Assembly (NCBI RefSeq): GCF_018343625.1
Contig: NZ_JAGYPG010000004.1
Location: forward strand, 251,102-315,101
From: Lederbergia citri
Lineage (GTDB): Bacteria; Bacillota; Bacilli; Bacillales; Bacillaceae_C
Direction of reading: 5' to 3'
Length of the DNA stretch: 64,000 bases
This document shows positions 51,217 through 60,809 of this stretch, in pieces. The notes beneath the pieces are model-generated. The model was not told the origin of the DNA and searched no databases. It saw nothing but the letters and a program-made list of their open reading frames with translations. A program made the position numbers and the translations under genes. The stretch's first letter is position 1; the number at the start of each line of letters is the position of its first letter.

Positions 51217-52512
51217 ATGAAAAACTACTTTCAATTTTCCGAACGAGGCACTTCATTCAAGCAAGAAAGTGCAGCAGGAATCACAACATTCTTATCAATG
51301 GCATATATTCTAGTTGTTAATCCAGTGATCTTGAGCCAGACAGGTATGGATAAAGGAGCATTATTTACGGCAACAGCTTTATCTGCAATTATTGGCACAT
51401 TATTAATTGGATTAATGGCAAATTATCCAATTGGTATTGCCCCAAGTATGGGCATTAATGCTTTTTTTACGTTTACGGTTTGTATTGGCATGAATATACC
51501 CTGGGAAACGGCACTGACGGGTGTATTTATCGCAGGCGTTTTGTTCATGATTTTAAGCTTGTTGAAAATCCGTGAAAAGATTATAAATATCATTCCTCAA
51601 GATTTAAAGCATGCAATAGGGGGAGGAATCGGATTTTTTGTTGCCTTTATGGGTTTGAAAAATGCTGGTATCGTTACTTCAAATGAAGCAACCTACGTAT
51701 CGATCGGAAATCTTAGTACTGCTCCAACTTTACTTGCTATTACGGGTTTTATCATTACGATTATTTTATTCAATAGAGGTATCAAAGGCGGAATTTTTTA
51801 TGGAATGGTACTGTCTACCATTATTGGAATGGTATTTGGAGTAATAAAACCTCCTCAAGCAATTATTGGGAAAATACCAAGTCTTGAACCAACCTTTGGA
51901 GTTGTTTTCAACCATTTGGATGACATCTTTTCTCCTAAAGTGCTTGCAGTCATTTTTACCTTTTTGTTTGTTGCCTTTTTTGATACTGCTGGTGCGTTAA
52001 TTGCGATTGCAAGCCAAGCAGGTCTAATGAAAAACAACCAAATTCCAAATGCAGGTAAAGCTCTATTGGCTGATTCTATGTCAACGATTGTTGGATCTGT
52101 TTTAGGTACTTCTACTACAGCTTCGTTTGTTGAGTCTACAGCTGGAATAGCAGTTGGAGGTCGGACAGGCTTTACATCCATTGTAATATCAGCGTGTTTT
52201 ACCGTTTCATTGTTTTTCTCACCTGTCTTGTCTATTATTACTCCAGAAATTACCGCTCCAGCTCTCATTATTGTCGGGGCTTTGATGGCAACGGAAATCG
52301 GAAAAATTAATTGGAGCAACCTAACCGTTGCCATTCCTAGTTTTATCATTGTCATAATGATGCCATTATCGTTTAGTGTGGCAACAGGCATTGCACTCGG
52401 TTTTATTCTTTATCCAATCAGCATGATTGCTATGAAAAAAGCAAGGGAAGTTCATCCGATTATGTATGTACTTTTTGTTATATTTATTGGTTATTTTGTT
52501 TATGTAATTTAA
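51217..52512 (+). CDS. pbuG: Hypoxanthine/guanine permease, AzgA/NCS2 family (PbuG-like)
   Basis: 431 aa, about 12-14 transmembrane segments, proton-coupled purine import. Family blocks: GITTFLSMAYILVVNP, GIAPSMGINAFF, FVAFFDTAGALIAIASQAGL, GTSTTASFVESTAGI and TAPALIIVGALM. Start ATG 51217 behind GGGGGA; the longer frame from 51103 lies within the riboswitch and is not translated. The guanine-class riboswitch upstream fits PbuG rather than adenine transport. Confidence 0.94.
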   Translation: MKNYFQFSERGTSFKQESAAGITTFLSMAYILVVNPVILSQTGMDKGALFTATALSAIIGTLLIGLMANYPIGIAPSMGINAFFTFTVCIGMNIPWETALTGVFIAGVLFMILSLLKIREKIINIIPQDLKHAIGGGIGFFVAFMGLKNAGIVTSNEATYVSIGNLSTAPTLLAITGFIITIILFNRGIKGGIFYGMVLSTIIGMVFGVIKPPQAIIGKIPSLEPTFGVVFNHLDDIFSPKVLAVIFTFLFVAFFDTAGALIAIASQAGLMKNNQIPNAGKALLADSMSTIVGSVLGTSTTASFVESTAGIAVGGRTGFTSIVISACFTVSLFFSPVLSIITPEITAPALIIVGALMATEIGKINWSNLTVAIPSFIIVIMMPLSFSVATGIALGFILYPISMIAMKKAREVHPIMYVLFVIFIGYFVYVI

Positions 52513-52519
52513 ACCATAA

Positions 52520-52552
52520 AAAAAAGTCCCAATCTCGTGATGGGACTTTTTT
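52520..52552 (+). terminator. Terminator of the purine permease gene
   Basis: Stem AAGTCCCA / TGGGACTT followed by TTTT. Confidence 0.88.
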
Positions 52553-52578
52553 GTATATATAGATTATTTCATAGTCCA

Positions 52579-52806
52579 GGAAATTATACAATTGAACTTT
52601 GCGGACAACTTTCTAGGTAGGTAGTATTCGTCATCGCAAGCAATCGTCGACTGGTAAACTTGTTTTTCTTCTCCTTAGGATAAGTCAACATCAAATCGTT
52701 CCTTGCCGTGTTTTCTTTATCTCAGTCGAAGCCGCGTCACGTCCTGTGGCGAAAGGCGAACCCACATCCTGAGGCCCTGTACGTCGATTCAGGCGCTTGT
52801 GCTTTT
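52579..52806 (-). repeat. Dispersed intergenic repeat, copy D (~228 bp)
   Basis: Reverse-oriented, more diverged: GGAAATTATACAATTG, GGACAACTTTC, TCGACTGGTAAAC, GATAAGTCAACATC, GTGTTTTCTTTATC and GTACGTCGATTCAGGCGCTT. A local insert near 52735-52765 makes it longer than copies A and C. The remaining sequence to 53056 holds a short open stretch (VDAFVTLGTILSKD) that ends in TAG immediately before the next ATG, possibly the remnant of a regulator gene. Confidence 0.8.
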
Positions 52807-53056
52807 GCACTTACTTTTGAAATAAAATTGTTTGGCAATGTCCATAAAATATTCGGATTCCTTTATATTCTCTATAGATTTACTGTAAAAATTAATGTCA
52901 TTTTCAACAGTGTTGTTTGTTGATTCGGCTTATGGTGCAATAAATTATAGCATTGGGGATTAGGGATTATTTGATATACTGAACCTAGAAGAAGTTGATG
53001 CCTTTGTAACATTGGGAACAATCTTAAGTAAAGATGTTTTATGTGGAGGGGATTAG

Positions 53057-54664
53057 ATGAGCTTTGAAAACCTTAAATATTATACACCGTCAAATCCAAG
53101 TAATCATGCAAATGAAATTTCAAGTGATTTAGTTGTATATGGAGGGACTCCTGCTGGTATTACAGCTGCAATTCAAGCAAAACAAAAAGGTTTGAGTGTC
53201 GTAATAGTCGAATTTAGCAACCATATAGGTGGGATGACAGCAAGTGGACTAGGTGCTACTGATTTCGGTGCTAAGGAAGCGGTAGGTGGTTTATCACGAG
53301 AATTTTATAAAAGAATCGGGCAATATTATGGAAAAGAAGAACAATGGACGTTTGAACCAAAAGTGGCAAAATTTATTTTTACAAAATGGTTAGAGGAAAA
53401 TGAAATCCCTGTCTATTATCTACAACATTTAAAAGAAGTAGAGATGGAAAATAAAAAGATTAAAAGAATTGCTATGGAAAATGGAAATATTTTTATTGGC
53501 CATATTTTTGTTGATGCAAGTTATGAGGGAGATTTAATGGCTAAAGCTGGGATCAGCTATTATGTAGGGCGTGAATCGAATGCTACATATAATGAGACGT
53601 ACAATGGTGTCCAATTTGGTTATCCTCATCATAAGTTTGAAGTTCCTGTTGATCCATATGTAATTGAAGGGAAAAATGAAAGCGGTTTACTACCTGGAAT
53701 TACAGAGCCGGAATTACAAGAAATCGAGACTCGGGGGCAAGGGGATAAACGGATTCAAGCCTATAATTTTAGATTATGTTTAACACAAGATGAAGAAAAT
53801 CGTATTCCTTTTCCAAAGCCGCCATATTATGATCCAAACCGGTACACACTATTACTAAGGTATATCAATGCTGGTGTATGGGATGCCATGAATTTACATA
53901 CATTGCTGCCAAATGGCAAAACAGATTTGAATAATTACGGTGCTGTTTCAACAGATTATATTGGGATGAATTATGAATGGCCTGAGGGAAGTTATGAAAC
54001 AAGAGAAAGAATTTTTCAAGATCATTTTAATTATAATCTAGGAATGCTATATTTTTTAGCTAATGATTCACAAGTGCCCTTGTCCATACGAGAAGAAGTA
54101 GCAAAATGGGGACTGCCGAAAGATGAATTTGTCAAAACCGGGCACTGGCCACCACAGTTATATATACGTGAAAGCAGAAGGATGATATCTGATTATGTAG
54201 TGACGGATCACAATTGTTTAGGTCAGTCAGTTATCAATGATTCTATTGGTCTCGCCTCATATCAAATGGATTCTCATCATTGTAGACGAGTTGTAATCGC
54301 TGGACAATGTGTGAATGAAGGAGATGTGGAGATTCCAATTTCGCCGTATTCTATCTCGTATCGTTCAGTAAGACCAAGAGAAGAAGAATGTACGAACATA
54401 CTTGTTCCTGTTTGCTTATCAGCTTCCCATATTGCATTTGGATCGATCAGAATGGAGCCTGTGTTTATGATTCTAGGGCAATCAGTTGGAGTAGCAGCAA
54501 GCTTAGCATTTAAAGACAAAACGACAGTTCAGGGCATTCAGTATGCCAAGTTAAAAAAAGAATTGCTTAGAGTAAATCAAGTTTTAGAGTGGGATTCAGC
54601 GATTGAAGATGATCCAATCGAAAGAATGAACGAAACTTTTGGAAAAAGTGATAAAAAAGTTTAA
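53057..54664 (+). CDS. FAD-dependent oxidoreductase (FAD_oxidored family)
   Basis: 535 aa. N-terminal Rossmann FAD site DLVVYGGTPAGITAAIQAKQ followed by FSNHIGGMTASGLGATDFG (Gly-rich loop), DASYEGDLMAKAGISY and LYIRESRRMISDYVVTDHN. PF12831-type proteins are found beside polysaccharide-degradation and sugar-ABC genes, where they are thought to oxidise glycan-derived sugars or lactones. No signal peptide, so cytosolic. First gene of the glycan locus, GGAGGG site upstream, SGNH esterase 63 nt downstream. Confidence 0.88.
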   Translation: MSFENLKYYTPSNPSNHANEISSDLVVYGGTPAGITAAIQAKQKGLSVVIVEFSNHIGGMTASGLGATDFGAKEAVGGLSREFYKRIGQYYGKEEQWTFEPKVAKFIFTKWLEENEIPVYYLQHLKEVEMENKKIKRIAMENGNIFIGHIFVDASYEGDLMAKAGISYYVGRESNATYNETYNGVQFGYPHHKFEVPVDPYVIEGKNESGLLPGITEPELQEIETRGQGDKRIQAYNFRLCLTQDEENRIPFPKPPYYDPNRYTLLLRYINAGVWDAMNLHTLLPNGKTDLNNYGAVSTDYIGMNYEWPEGSYETRERIFQDHFNYNLGMLYFLANDSQVPLSIREEVAKWGLPKDEFVKTGHWPPQLYIRESRRMISDYVVTDHNCLGQSVINDSIGLASYQMDSHHCRRVVIAGQCVNEGDVEIPISPYSISYRSVRPREEECTNILVPVCLSASHIAFGSIRMEPVFMILGQSVGVAASLAFKDKTTVQGIQYAKLKKELLRVNQVLEWDSAIEDDPIERMNETFGKSDKKV

Positions 54665-54727
54665 TGAAAATAACATCTAAGAATGATAGTTTTATATATT
54701 TTTCAAAATATCGAAAGAGGGATTTAG

Positions 54728-55828
54728 ATGAACAAAGCAAGTAGTCAGGTAAAAGTAGGAAATCTAGATAGAAATATGCAACCTCATATAGTTGAAGCGT
54801 GTGAAATCAATTGGATTGATCCTAGAAAGCCGCCTTTTCGTATTAATGGTTTTGCTTGGTTAAACGAGGAAAAAGTTTATAGGAGATTACCTAAGCATCC
54901 ATTGTACGAAATTACAGAACCAGTTGATTTTTTGGCTGATTCTACTGCAGGAGGACAAATTCGCTTTCGAACTAATACTCGAAAATTAGCAATCAAGGTG
55001 AAGTTAAAAGGAAAAGCCAATATGTTTCATATGCCTGCTACAGGTCAATGTGGATTTGATTGTTATATTGGTGAACCGGGAGAGCAGGTTTTTTGCAGTG
55101 TATCGAAATATGAACATACTGAAGACCATTATGAAGTGGTGTTATTTGAAAGAGAGGAGCAAAGTCTGCTTTCTATAACTTTACATTTCCCTCTTTATCA
55201 AGGGGTAAATGAAGTCCTAGTAGGTATTGATACAGATGCAAATATTGCAGCGCCACCAGATTATATGGATGAGAAAAAACTTATCTTTTATGGGACTTCG
55301 ATCCTTCAAGGTGGATGTGCCTCTCGTCCCGGCATGGCCTACACAAATATTATGAGCAGAAGAATCAATAGGGAGTTTATTAATCTAGGATTTTCGGGAA
55401 ATGGAAAGGGAGAAGTTAATATGGCACATATCATTAGTGAAATTGAAAATCCAGCTTGTCTCGTATTGGATTATGAGCCGAACTGTGTTAGTACCGAATT
55501 GTATAGAGAAACACTTCCTCGCTTTATACAAGTTTACCGTGAAAAATATCCCGACACCCCTATTTTGGTTGTTTCGAAATTTCCATATGCCCAAGAAAAA
55601 ATAAATCGACAACTCCTTCAAGAGCGGTTAGAGCGATTAGATTTCCAAAAACAACTCATACAAAAATTACAGCAAGAAGGAGATAAACATATTTATTTTT
55701 GCGAAGGGACAAATATACTCGGAGATCTGTGGCAAGAAAAAACAGTCGACGGTATACATCCTACTGATTTAGGCTTTTTAAGTATCGCTGATAACTTAAC
55801 GCCAGTAGTAGAAAAAATAATGATTTAG
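54728..55828 (+). CDS. SGNH/GDSL hydrolase (carbohydrate-esterase-like)
   Basis: 366 aa, two domains. Residues 1-175: beta-sandwich resembling the N-terminal domain of rhamnogalacturonan acetylesterase-type SGNH enzymes. Residues ~180-365: SGNH hydrolase with the catalytic Ser in FYGTSILQGGCAS, Gly in NLGFSGNGKGE, Asn in LDYEPNCVS and the Asp-His pair in VDGIHPTDLGF. It would deacetylate glycan side chains. No signal peptide, so it acts on imported material. Confidence 0.88.
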   Translation: MNKASSQVKVGNLDRNMQPHIVEACEINWIDPRKPPFRINGFAWLNEEKVYRRLPKHPLYEITEPVDFLADSTAGGQIRFRTNTRKLAIKVKLKGKANMFHMPATGQCGFDCYIGEPGEQVFCSVSKYEHTEDHYEVVLFEREEQSLLSITLHFPLYQGVNEVLVGIDTDANIAAPPDYMDEKKLIFYGTSILQGGCASRPGMAYTNIMSRRINREFINLGFSGNGKGEVNMAHIISEIENPACLVLDYEPNCVSTELYRETLPRFIQVYREKYPDTPILVVSKFPYAQEKINRQLLQERLERLDFQKQLIQKLQQEGDKHIYFCEGTNILGDLWQEKTVDGIHPTDLGFLSIADNLTPVVEKIMI

Positions 55829-55890
55829 TTTCTATAGAATACAGCGGCGGGTCAAGTGTGCAGAGTCCTTGCCATTTTTTTATTGGTTAC

Positions 55891-56099
55891 TGGGAAATAA
55901 CAAATATGGAGAGTTATGGATAACTATATAAAGATAGTTTCCGTCTAATGCAAGCAGTCGTCGACTAGCAAACTTCTTGTCCTTTTCTTTTGCGCAAGAA
56001 GTCCAGAATCGTCCCTCGGCGTGTTTCCTTTATCGCATGGCTTAGGCCGAAGGAGACTTTTGGCAAGTATGTCACTGAACTGCACTTGCGCTTTTGTTG
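55891..56099 (-). repeat. Dispersed intergenic repeat, copy E (~209 bp)
   Basis: Reverse-oriented and degenerate: GGGAAATAACAA, GAGTTATGG, TCGACTAGCAAACTTCTTGTCC, GTGTTTCCTTTATC, CACTTGCGCTTTTG. The middle block differs from other copies. Confidence 0.75.
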
Positions 56100-56203
56100 T
56101 TAAGATTCTAATTCCTTAAATTTCTGAGAAGTTGTTTGTGCCTATGCTATAATCTACAAAGAAGGACCGATACAACTTTTCCTACTGGCGGGAGGATTTT
56201 GCG

Positions 56204-56854
56204 ATGGAAATGAAAGGCTTTCTTGGAGGATTATATAAGTTAGGGGACTGGATTATTCGTCTCATCTATGTAAATTTCCTTTGGATTATTTTTATTCTGG
56301 TAGGTGGGGTTGTCTTTGGAATTATGCCCTCTACGGCAGCATTATTTTCGGTAATGCGTAAATGGATGAGAGAGGAAATCGATCTTCCCGTATTTAAAAC
56401 GTACTGGCAGGGATTTAAACAAGAATTTGCCAAATCAAATATGATTGGTCTTACTTTGGGTATTCTGTTACTCATCTTTTATATTGATTATAGAGTTATC
56501 CTAATTTCTAAAGGGACATCCTTTCAAATACTCGCACTCTTACTGATTATCATATTGTTTTTATTTTGTTTGATGTGCCTATATATTTTTCCTGTGTTCG
56601 TAAGCTATGAAATGAAGCTGCTTAACTATTTTAAATATAGCTTTTTATTTGCCTTTGCAAGTCCGCTTTCGACGATAATCATGATTGTCGGCCTATTCTT
56701 TACTGGCATTTTAGCCATTATTGTACCAGGACTAATCGTGTTCTTCGGAGCTAGTGCACCTGCGTTTATTATCATGGCATCTGCAAATCGTGCTTTTGAA
56801 AAGATCAAACATAAAGTACAACTATATCCAGATCAGCATGATATAACTTCTTAG
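56204..56854 (+). CDS. YesL-like (DUF624) membrane protein
   Basis: 216 aa with five to six transmembrane segments. DUF624 pattern LYKLGDWIIRLIYVNFLWIIF, GIMPSTAALFSVMRKWM and a Cys-rich fourth helix. YesL proteins accompany LplABC-type importers in rhamnogalacturonan and related glycan loci; the role is unknown. GGGAGG site upstream. A 355-nt gap follows before the binding protein gene, so it may be a separate transcript. Confidence 0.88.
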   Translation: MEMKGFLGGLYKLGDWIIRLIYVNFLWIIFILVGGVVFGIMPSTAALFSVMRKWMREEIDLPVFKTYWQGFKQEFAKSNMIGLTLGILLLIFYIDYRVILISKGTSFQILALLLIIILFLFCLMCLYIFPVFVSYEMKLLNYFKYSFLFAFASPLSTIIMIVGLFFTGILAIIVPGLIVFFGASAPAFIIMASANRAFEKIKHKVQLYPDQHDITS

Positions 56855-57209
56855 TAAAAAACATCCCCTTACTGAGTCATGGATACTTTATTTTTATCAG
56901 ATCTTTTGTGTGCGGTTACATAACAAATCAAATTACTGATATTATCAATTTCCACCTATTTATCAATTTCCACCCTTGTCCTAACCCTTGATATAGCAAG
57001 GGTTTTCGTGTTTTTCAGTTGATTTTTATTTCAGAGTATAGAGTGAGTGAAAATCGTTTGTTTACAATTGTTGCTAATAATTCTATATTTGATGTGCCTG
57101 TTGATGAGGCCGAATATTGTGAATATGATCAAATGTATAATGTGTTGATCGTATAGTATTCCCCATTATTTGGCGATAAAAAGGCATTTAAAAAAAGGGA
57201 GGAAATTAA
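56855..57209 (+). other. Intergenic region upstream of the sugar-binding protein gene
   Basis: Contains a direct repeat of TATCAATTTCCACC (56944 and 56961), a terminator (56983-57016; AACCCTTG / CAAGGGTT), and a 37-codon open stretch from GTG 57043 (SENRLFTIVANNSIFDVPVDEAEYCE) with no convincing ribosome site. The latter looks like the end of a lost gene. The promoter for the transporter operon must lie here. Confidence 0.45.
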
Positions 57210-58814
57210 ATGCTAGGTCGATTATCGAAATTGTTATTTGTTTTACTTCTTGTCTTTGGCATTTTTGCAGGTTGCAGTACTTCCGGAGAAAAAACTGGCG
57301 GTGGAACTGATAAACAAAATGAAAGCGGAAACAATTCTGAAGAACAAGTAAATGAACCTACAGAAGATTATGGTGATACAGGAGGAATCAATTTACCTAT
57401 AGTTGATAAACCAGTAGAAATTACTTGGATGCTTGTAAGTGATGTAAGCAACTTAAAGGATAAAGCCGTCATTAAAGAAATTGAAAAAAGAACAGGAATT
57501 AAACTGAATATACAATCGTACTCATCCGGAACTTATAGTGAAAAATTAAATACAGTTGTTGCGTCAGGGCAACTTCCTGATATTTGGCACGGTTTACCTG
57601 TTGCAAAGGTAAATGAGCTTGGCCAAAAAGGTGCGGTCGTTGCCATTAATGAATATTTAGATGAACTTCCTAACTACAAGAAATTGTATGCAGAGGAAAA
57701 TGATTGGGTTATGAAATCCTTCTCTGATGATAAAGGTAATATGTATACATGGCCAATATATGGTGTAAACCGCGAATTAAACCACGGATTCTTATATCGT
57801 AAAGATATTTTTGATAAGAATGGCATAGAGTTATGGAACAATACAGAAGAATTCTATGAGGCGTTGAAAAAACTAAAAGAAGAATATCCGGATTCCGCCC
57901 CTTATGCGTCTAAAACAGCTGAATTTATTTATAGAGACTGGGGATTCGGTTGGGGGATCACAGGTGCCCAATATCCAGCTTACTATGATGAATCCGATAA
58001 AACATGGAAATTCCAATTTACAGATCCAAAACATAAAGAAATGTTGGACTTTATGAAAAAACTATATAATGAAGGATTACTAGATAAGGAGTTTATTACT
58101 GATACTGAAGCATCTTGGACAACAAAAATGACAACTGGAAAATCATTCGTTACCTTTGACTGGATTGGAAGACTTGATATGTTCTACGAACAAGTAAAAG
58201 CTGAAAATCCAGATTATGATCTTCGTTACGGTAACCCGGTGGGTCCAGAAAATACAATTCGCAGCTTAGATAAAATTGCGAACTGGGGACACACAGTTAC
58301 GAAGAATGACAAGAGTGAAATTGCTTTAAAACTTCTTGATTACTTATCTAGTCCATCTGGCGCAGAGTTAATTATGGTAGGTGTTAAAGACGAAATCTAC
58401 AAAGATGAGGGAGATGGAAAGATCACGTATCCTGACTTAAATGTTGATGTCGTCGGGATTAAAGATTTGGAAAACCAATATGGTATGTGGGTAGAAGGAA
58501 TGTACCTACGTGCAGATGAGCGCAGTGTGTATTTTAATTACACAAAAAAAGAACAAGAGGCACAGGACATGATGCAAGGAAAAATGCAGCCGCTTGATCC
58601 TATCTTGAAGTTTAATGACAAAGAAAATGACACTATAGCAAAATTACAACCGAACTTATTAACGGCTGGAATTGAATTCAGCACAAAATACGTGATGACT
58701 AAATCCCATGGTGATAAGGAATGGGACGCTTGGCTTGAAGAAGCTAAACGATTGAAGGTAGACGATTTTATCCAAGTTTATAACGATGCTCAGAAGCGTT
58801 TTGACAGTGAATAA
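57210..58814 (+). CDS. Sugar ABC transporter substrate-binding lipoprotein (LplA/YtcQ type)
   Basis: 534 aa, the large class of family 1 binding proteins. Signal with lipobox GIFAGC (Cys about residue 22), an acidic linker, then ITWMLVSDVSNLKDKAV, KTAEFIYRDWGFGWGITGA and GKSFVTFDWIGRLDMF. Related to YtcQ, LplA and YesO that import aldotetra/pectic oligosaccharides. AGGGAGG precedes the ATG. A hairpin at 58852-58876 follows, likely raising its transcript level over the permeases. Confidence 0.92.
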   Translation: MLGRLSKLLFVLLLVFGIFAGCSTSGEKTGGGTDKQNESGNNSEEQVNEPTEDYGDTGGINLPIVDKPVEITWMLVSDVSNLKDKAVIKEIEKRTGIKLNIQSYSSGTYSEKLNTVVASGQLPDIWHGLPVAKVNELGQKGAVVAINEYLDELPNYKKLYAEENDWVMKSFSDDKGNMYTWPIYGVNRELNHGFLYRKDIFDKNGIELWNNTEEFYEALKKLKEEYPDSAPYASKTAEFIYRDWGFGWGITGAQYPAYYDESDKTWKFQFTDPKHKEMLDFMKKLYNEGLLDKEFITDTEASWTTKMTTGKSFVTFDWIGRLDMFYEQVKAENPDYDLRYGNPVGPENTIRSLDKIANWGHTVTKNDKSEIALKLLDYLSSPSGAELIMVGVKDEIYKDEGDGKITYPDLNVDVVGIKDLENQYGMWVEGMYLRADERSVYFNYTKKEQEAQDMMQGKMQPLDPILKFNDKENDTIAKLQPNLLTAGIEFSTKYVMTKSHGDKEWDAWLEEAKRLKVDDFIQVYNDAQKRFDSE

Positions 58815-58851
58815 TGTAGTAAATCGGATATAGAGATTGTCTCATTGGATA

Positions 58852-58876
58852 AGGGCTGGATAAGAGTACCAGCCCT
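58852..58876 (+). promoter_or_regulatory. Intercistronic hairpin after the binding-protein gene
   Basis: AGGGCTGG / CCAGCCCT stem without a T-run. Such structures typically protect the 5' cistron from 3' decay and raise binding protein over permease levels. Confidence 0.6.
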
Positions 58877-58928
58877 ATATTCCCCGAGTTTAGACGGCAC
58901 ACTTTATGTTTAATTGGGAGGGACCAGT

Positions 58929-59894
58929 TTGCCAAAAACACATTCAGGGACGCATAACATGCAAATAAAACAACCAGAACCATCACGTTGGGTCTCTATA
59001 TTTAAACATATCAAACGAGATCGACAATTATTGCTACTATTTATACCTTGTATTGTCTTTTTTGCCCTTTTTCGATATGGCCCAATGTATGGATTAATAA
59101 TCGCCTTCAAGGATTACGATGTTTGGTCAGGGATTACAGGAAGTGAATGGGTAGGATTAGAGCACTTTCTCACTTTTTTCTCTAGTCCGGATTTCTTTAA
59201 ACTTTTTAAAAATACAATTCTATTAGGCTTTTATACCTTACTTATCGGATTCCCGTTTCCAATCATTTTTGCCATTCTATTAAATGAAGTTCGTATGCTT
59301 TGGTTTAAAAAGTCGGTTCAAACAGTCAGCTTTCTACCGTCCTTTTTGTCCATCGTTATTGTCAGCAGTATGCTTATTGACTTTCTATCCCCGGGTAGCG
59401 GGATTATTAATGATATCATTGCTGCACTTGGATTTAAGAAAATTTACTTTCTTGTTGAACCAAGTTGGTTCCGTACGGTTTATATCGGATCTGATATTTG
59501 GCAGTTAATGGGATATGAATCAATTCTCTATTTAGCAGCAATCGCTGGAATAAGCCCTGACTTATATGAAGCTGCAAAAGTAGACGGCGCGACCAGATGG
59601 GATCGAATCCGCTATATTACTTTGCCAGGATTAATGCCGACGATTTTAATATTATTCATTATCAAGGCAGGAAATATGTTCAGAATTGGATTTGAAAAAA
59701 TCTTATTAATCTACAATCCAATGACTTATGAGGTTGCTGATGTATTTTCTACTTATGTTTATCGGCAAGGTTTACTTCAAGCAAATTATAGCTATGCGGC
59801 TGCAGTTGGTCTGTTTGAAGGGATTATTGCTTTAATCATGCTGTTAATTGCCAATCTGTTAAGTAGAAGGCTTGGAGGTAAGAGTTTATGGTAG
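58929..59894 (+). CDS. ABC transporter permease (LplB/YteP family)
   Basis: 321 aa, six transmembrane segments. EAA-loop LYEAAKVDGATRWDRIRYITLPG, and MYGLIIAFKDYDVWSG for the P-subunit of LplABC-type sugar importers. TTG 58929 has GGGAGGG at 7 nt; TTG 58914 is less well placed. Overlaps the second permease by 7 nt. Confidence 0.92.
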   Translation: MPKTHSGTHNMQIKQPEPSRWVSIFKHIKRDRQLLLLFIPCIVFFALFRYGPMYGLIIAFKDYDVWSGITGSEWVGLEHFLTFFSSPDFFKLFKNTILLGFYTLLIGFPFPIIFAILLNEVRMLWFKKSVQTVSFLPSFLSIVIVSSMLIDFLSPGSGIINDIIAALGFKKIYFLVEPSWFRTVYIGSDIWQLMGYESILYLAAIAGISPDLYEAAKVDGATRWDRIRYITLPGLMPTILILFIIKAGNMFRIGFEKILLIYNPMTYEVADVFSTYVYRQGLLQANYSYAAAVGLFEGIIALIMLLIANLLSRRLGGKSLW

Positions 59895-60751
59895 GAGAAA
59901 AGCGATTTACGATCTTTACTGTTATCAATACGATCATCTTGAGCTCTATAGGAATAGCTATTTTATATCCCATCTTTTATATAGTCGCTGTATCTTTTAG
60001 TGAGACGAGTCAGGTCGTGCAAGGGAATGTTTGGTTGCTACCGAAAGGATTTAACTTAGACGCCTATAAAGAAATTTTAAGTCAAAATAAAATACCTAAA
60101 GCCTATTTAAATACGATAATTTATACAGGACTCGGAACGACGATTAATTTACTCATGACAGCTATTGCAGCCTATCCTTTATCAAGGGTTACGTTTTTCG
60201 GAAGAAAATTTTTTATGCTCGCTATCGTCTTGACGATGTTCTTTAATGGCGGAATGATTCCAACTTATGTTCTTGTTCAAAGTCTAGGCATGATTGATAC
60301 GATTTGGGCCATAGTCATTCCAAATGCTATTTGGACCATTGAATTGCTTATTTTGAAGAGCTTCTTTGAGAGTATGCCTGAATCTCTTCGTGAATCTGCA
60401 GTTATCGACGGAGCATCAGAGTTTAGAATTCTGTTCACCATCATGATTCCGCTCTCCAAACCTGCCTTAGCATCAATCGGACTATTCTATTTCATGGGAC
60501 ATTGGAATAGTTATTTTCTTCCTATGATTTACTTGAATGATTCAGCAAAATATCCACTACAAGTCATTTTGCGGGATATGCTAATTTTTGCAAATAACGA
60601 AAATGAAAGTTTGATTGATAAAGCCGCTTTGGCTCCTGAAGCATTAAAAAATGCCACCATTTTCATAAGTATGATTCCTGTTTTAATTATCTATCCATTT
60701 GCCCAAAAGTACTTTGCAAAAGGGGTAATGTTAGGTTCTGAGAAGGGATAA
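59888..60751 (+). CDS. ABC transporter permease (LplC/YtcP family)
   Basis: 287 aa, six transmembrane segments; EAA loop SLRESAVIDGASEFRILFTIMIPL. C-terminal ANNENESLIDKAALAPEALKNA is the LplC/YtcP-specific block. Start ATG 59888 behind GGAGGTAAG inside the previous gene. The ATPase is absent, as usual for these importers, which share an MsmX-type ATPase. Confidence 0.93.
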   Translation: MVGEKRFTIFTVINTIILSSIGIAILYPIFYIVAVSFSETSQVVQGNVWLLPKGFNLDAYKEILSQNKIPKAYLNTIIYTGLGTTINLLMTAIAAYPLSRVTFFGRKFFMLAIVLTMFFNGGMIPTYVLVQSLGMIDTIWAIVIPNAIWTIELLILKSFFESMPESLRESAVIDGASEFRILFTIMIPLSKPALASIGLFYFMGHWNSYFLPMIYLNDSAKYPLQVILRDMLIFANNENESLIDKAALAPEALKNATIFISMIPVLIIYPFAQKYFAKGVMLGSEKG

Positions 60752-60809
60752 TAAAGGGCCATATCGAATGTAGTGTATTATTACATTCTGACATGACGGG
60801 GTGTTACAA

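Noticed and set aside
51855..52391. 178-codon minus-strand frame opposite pbuG
   Set aside because: Antisense shadow of the permease; no ribosome site.
57043..57156. 37-codon frame before the sugar-binding protein
   Set aside because: No ribosome site and too short; recorded only as possible remnant in the intergenic entry.
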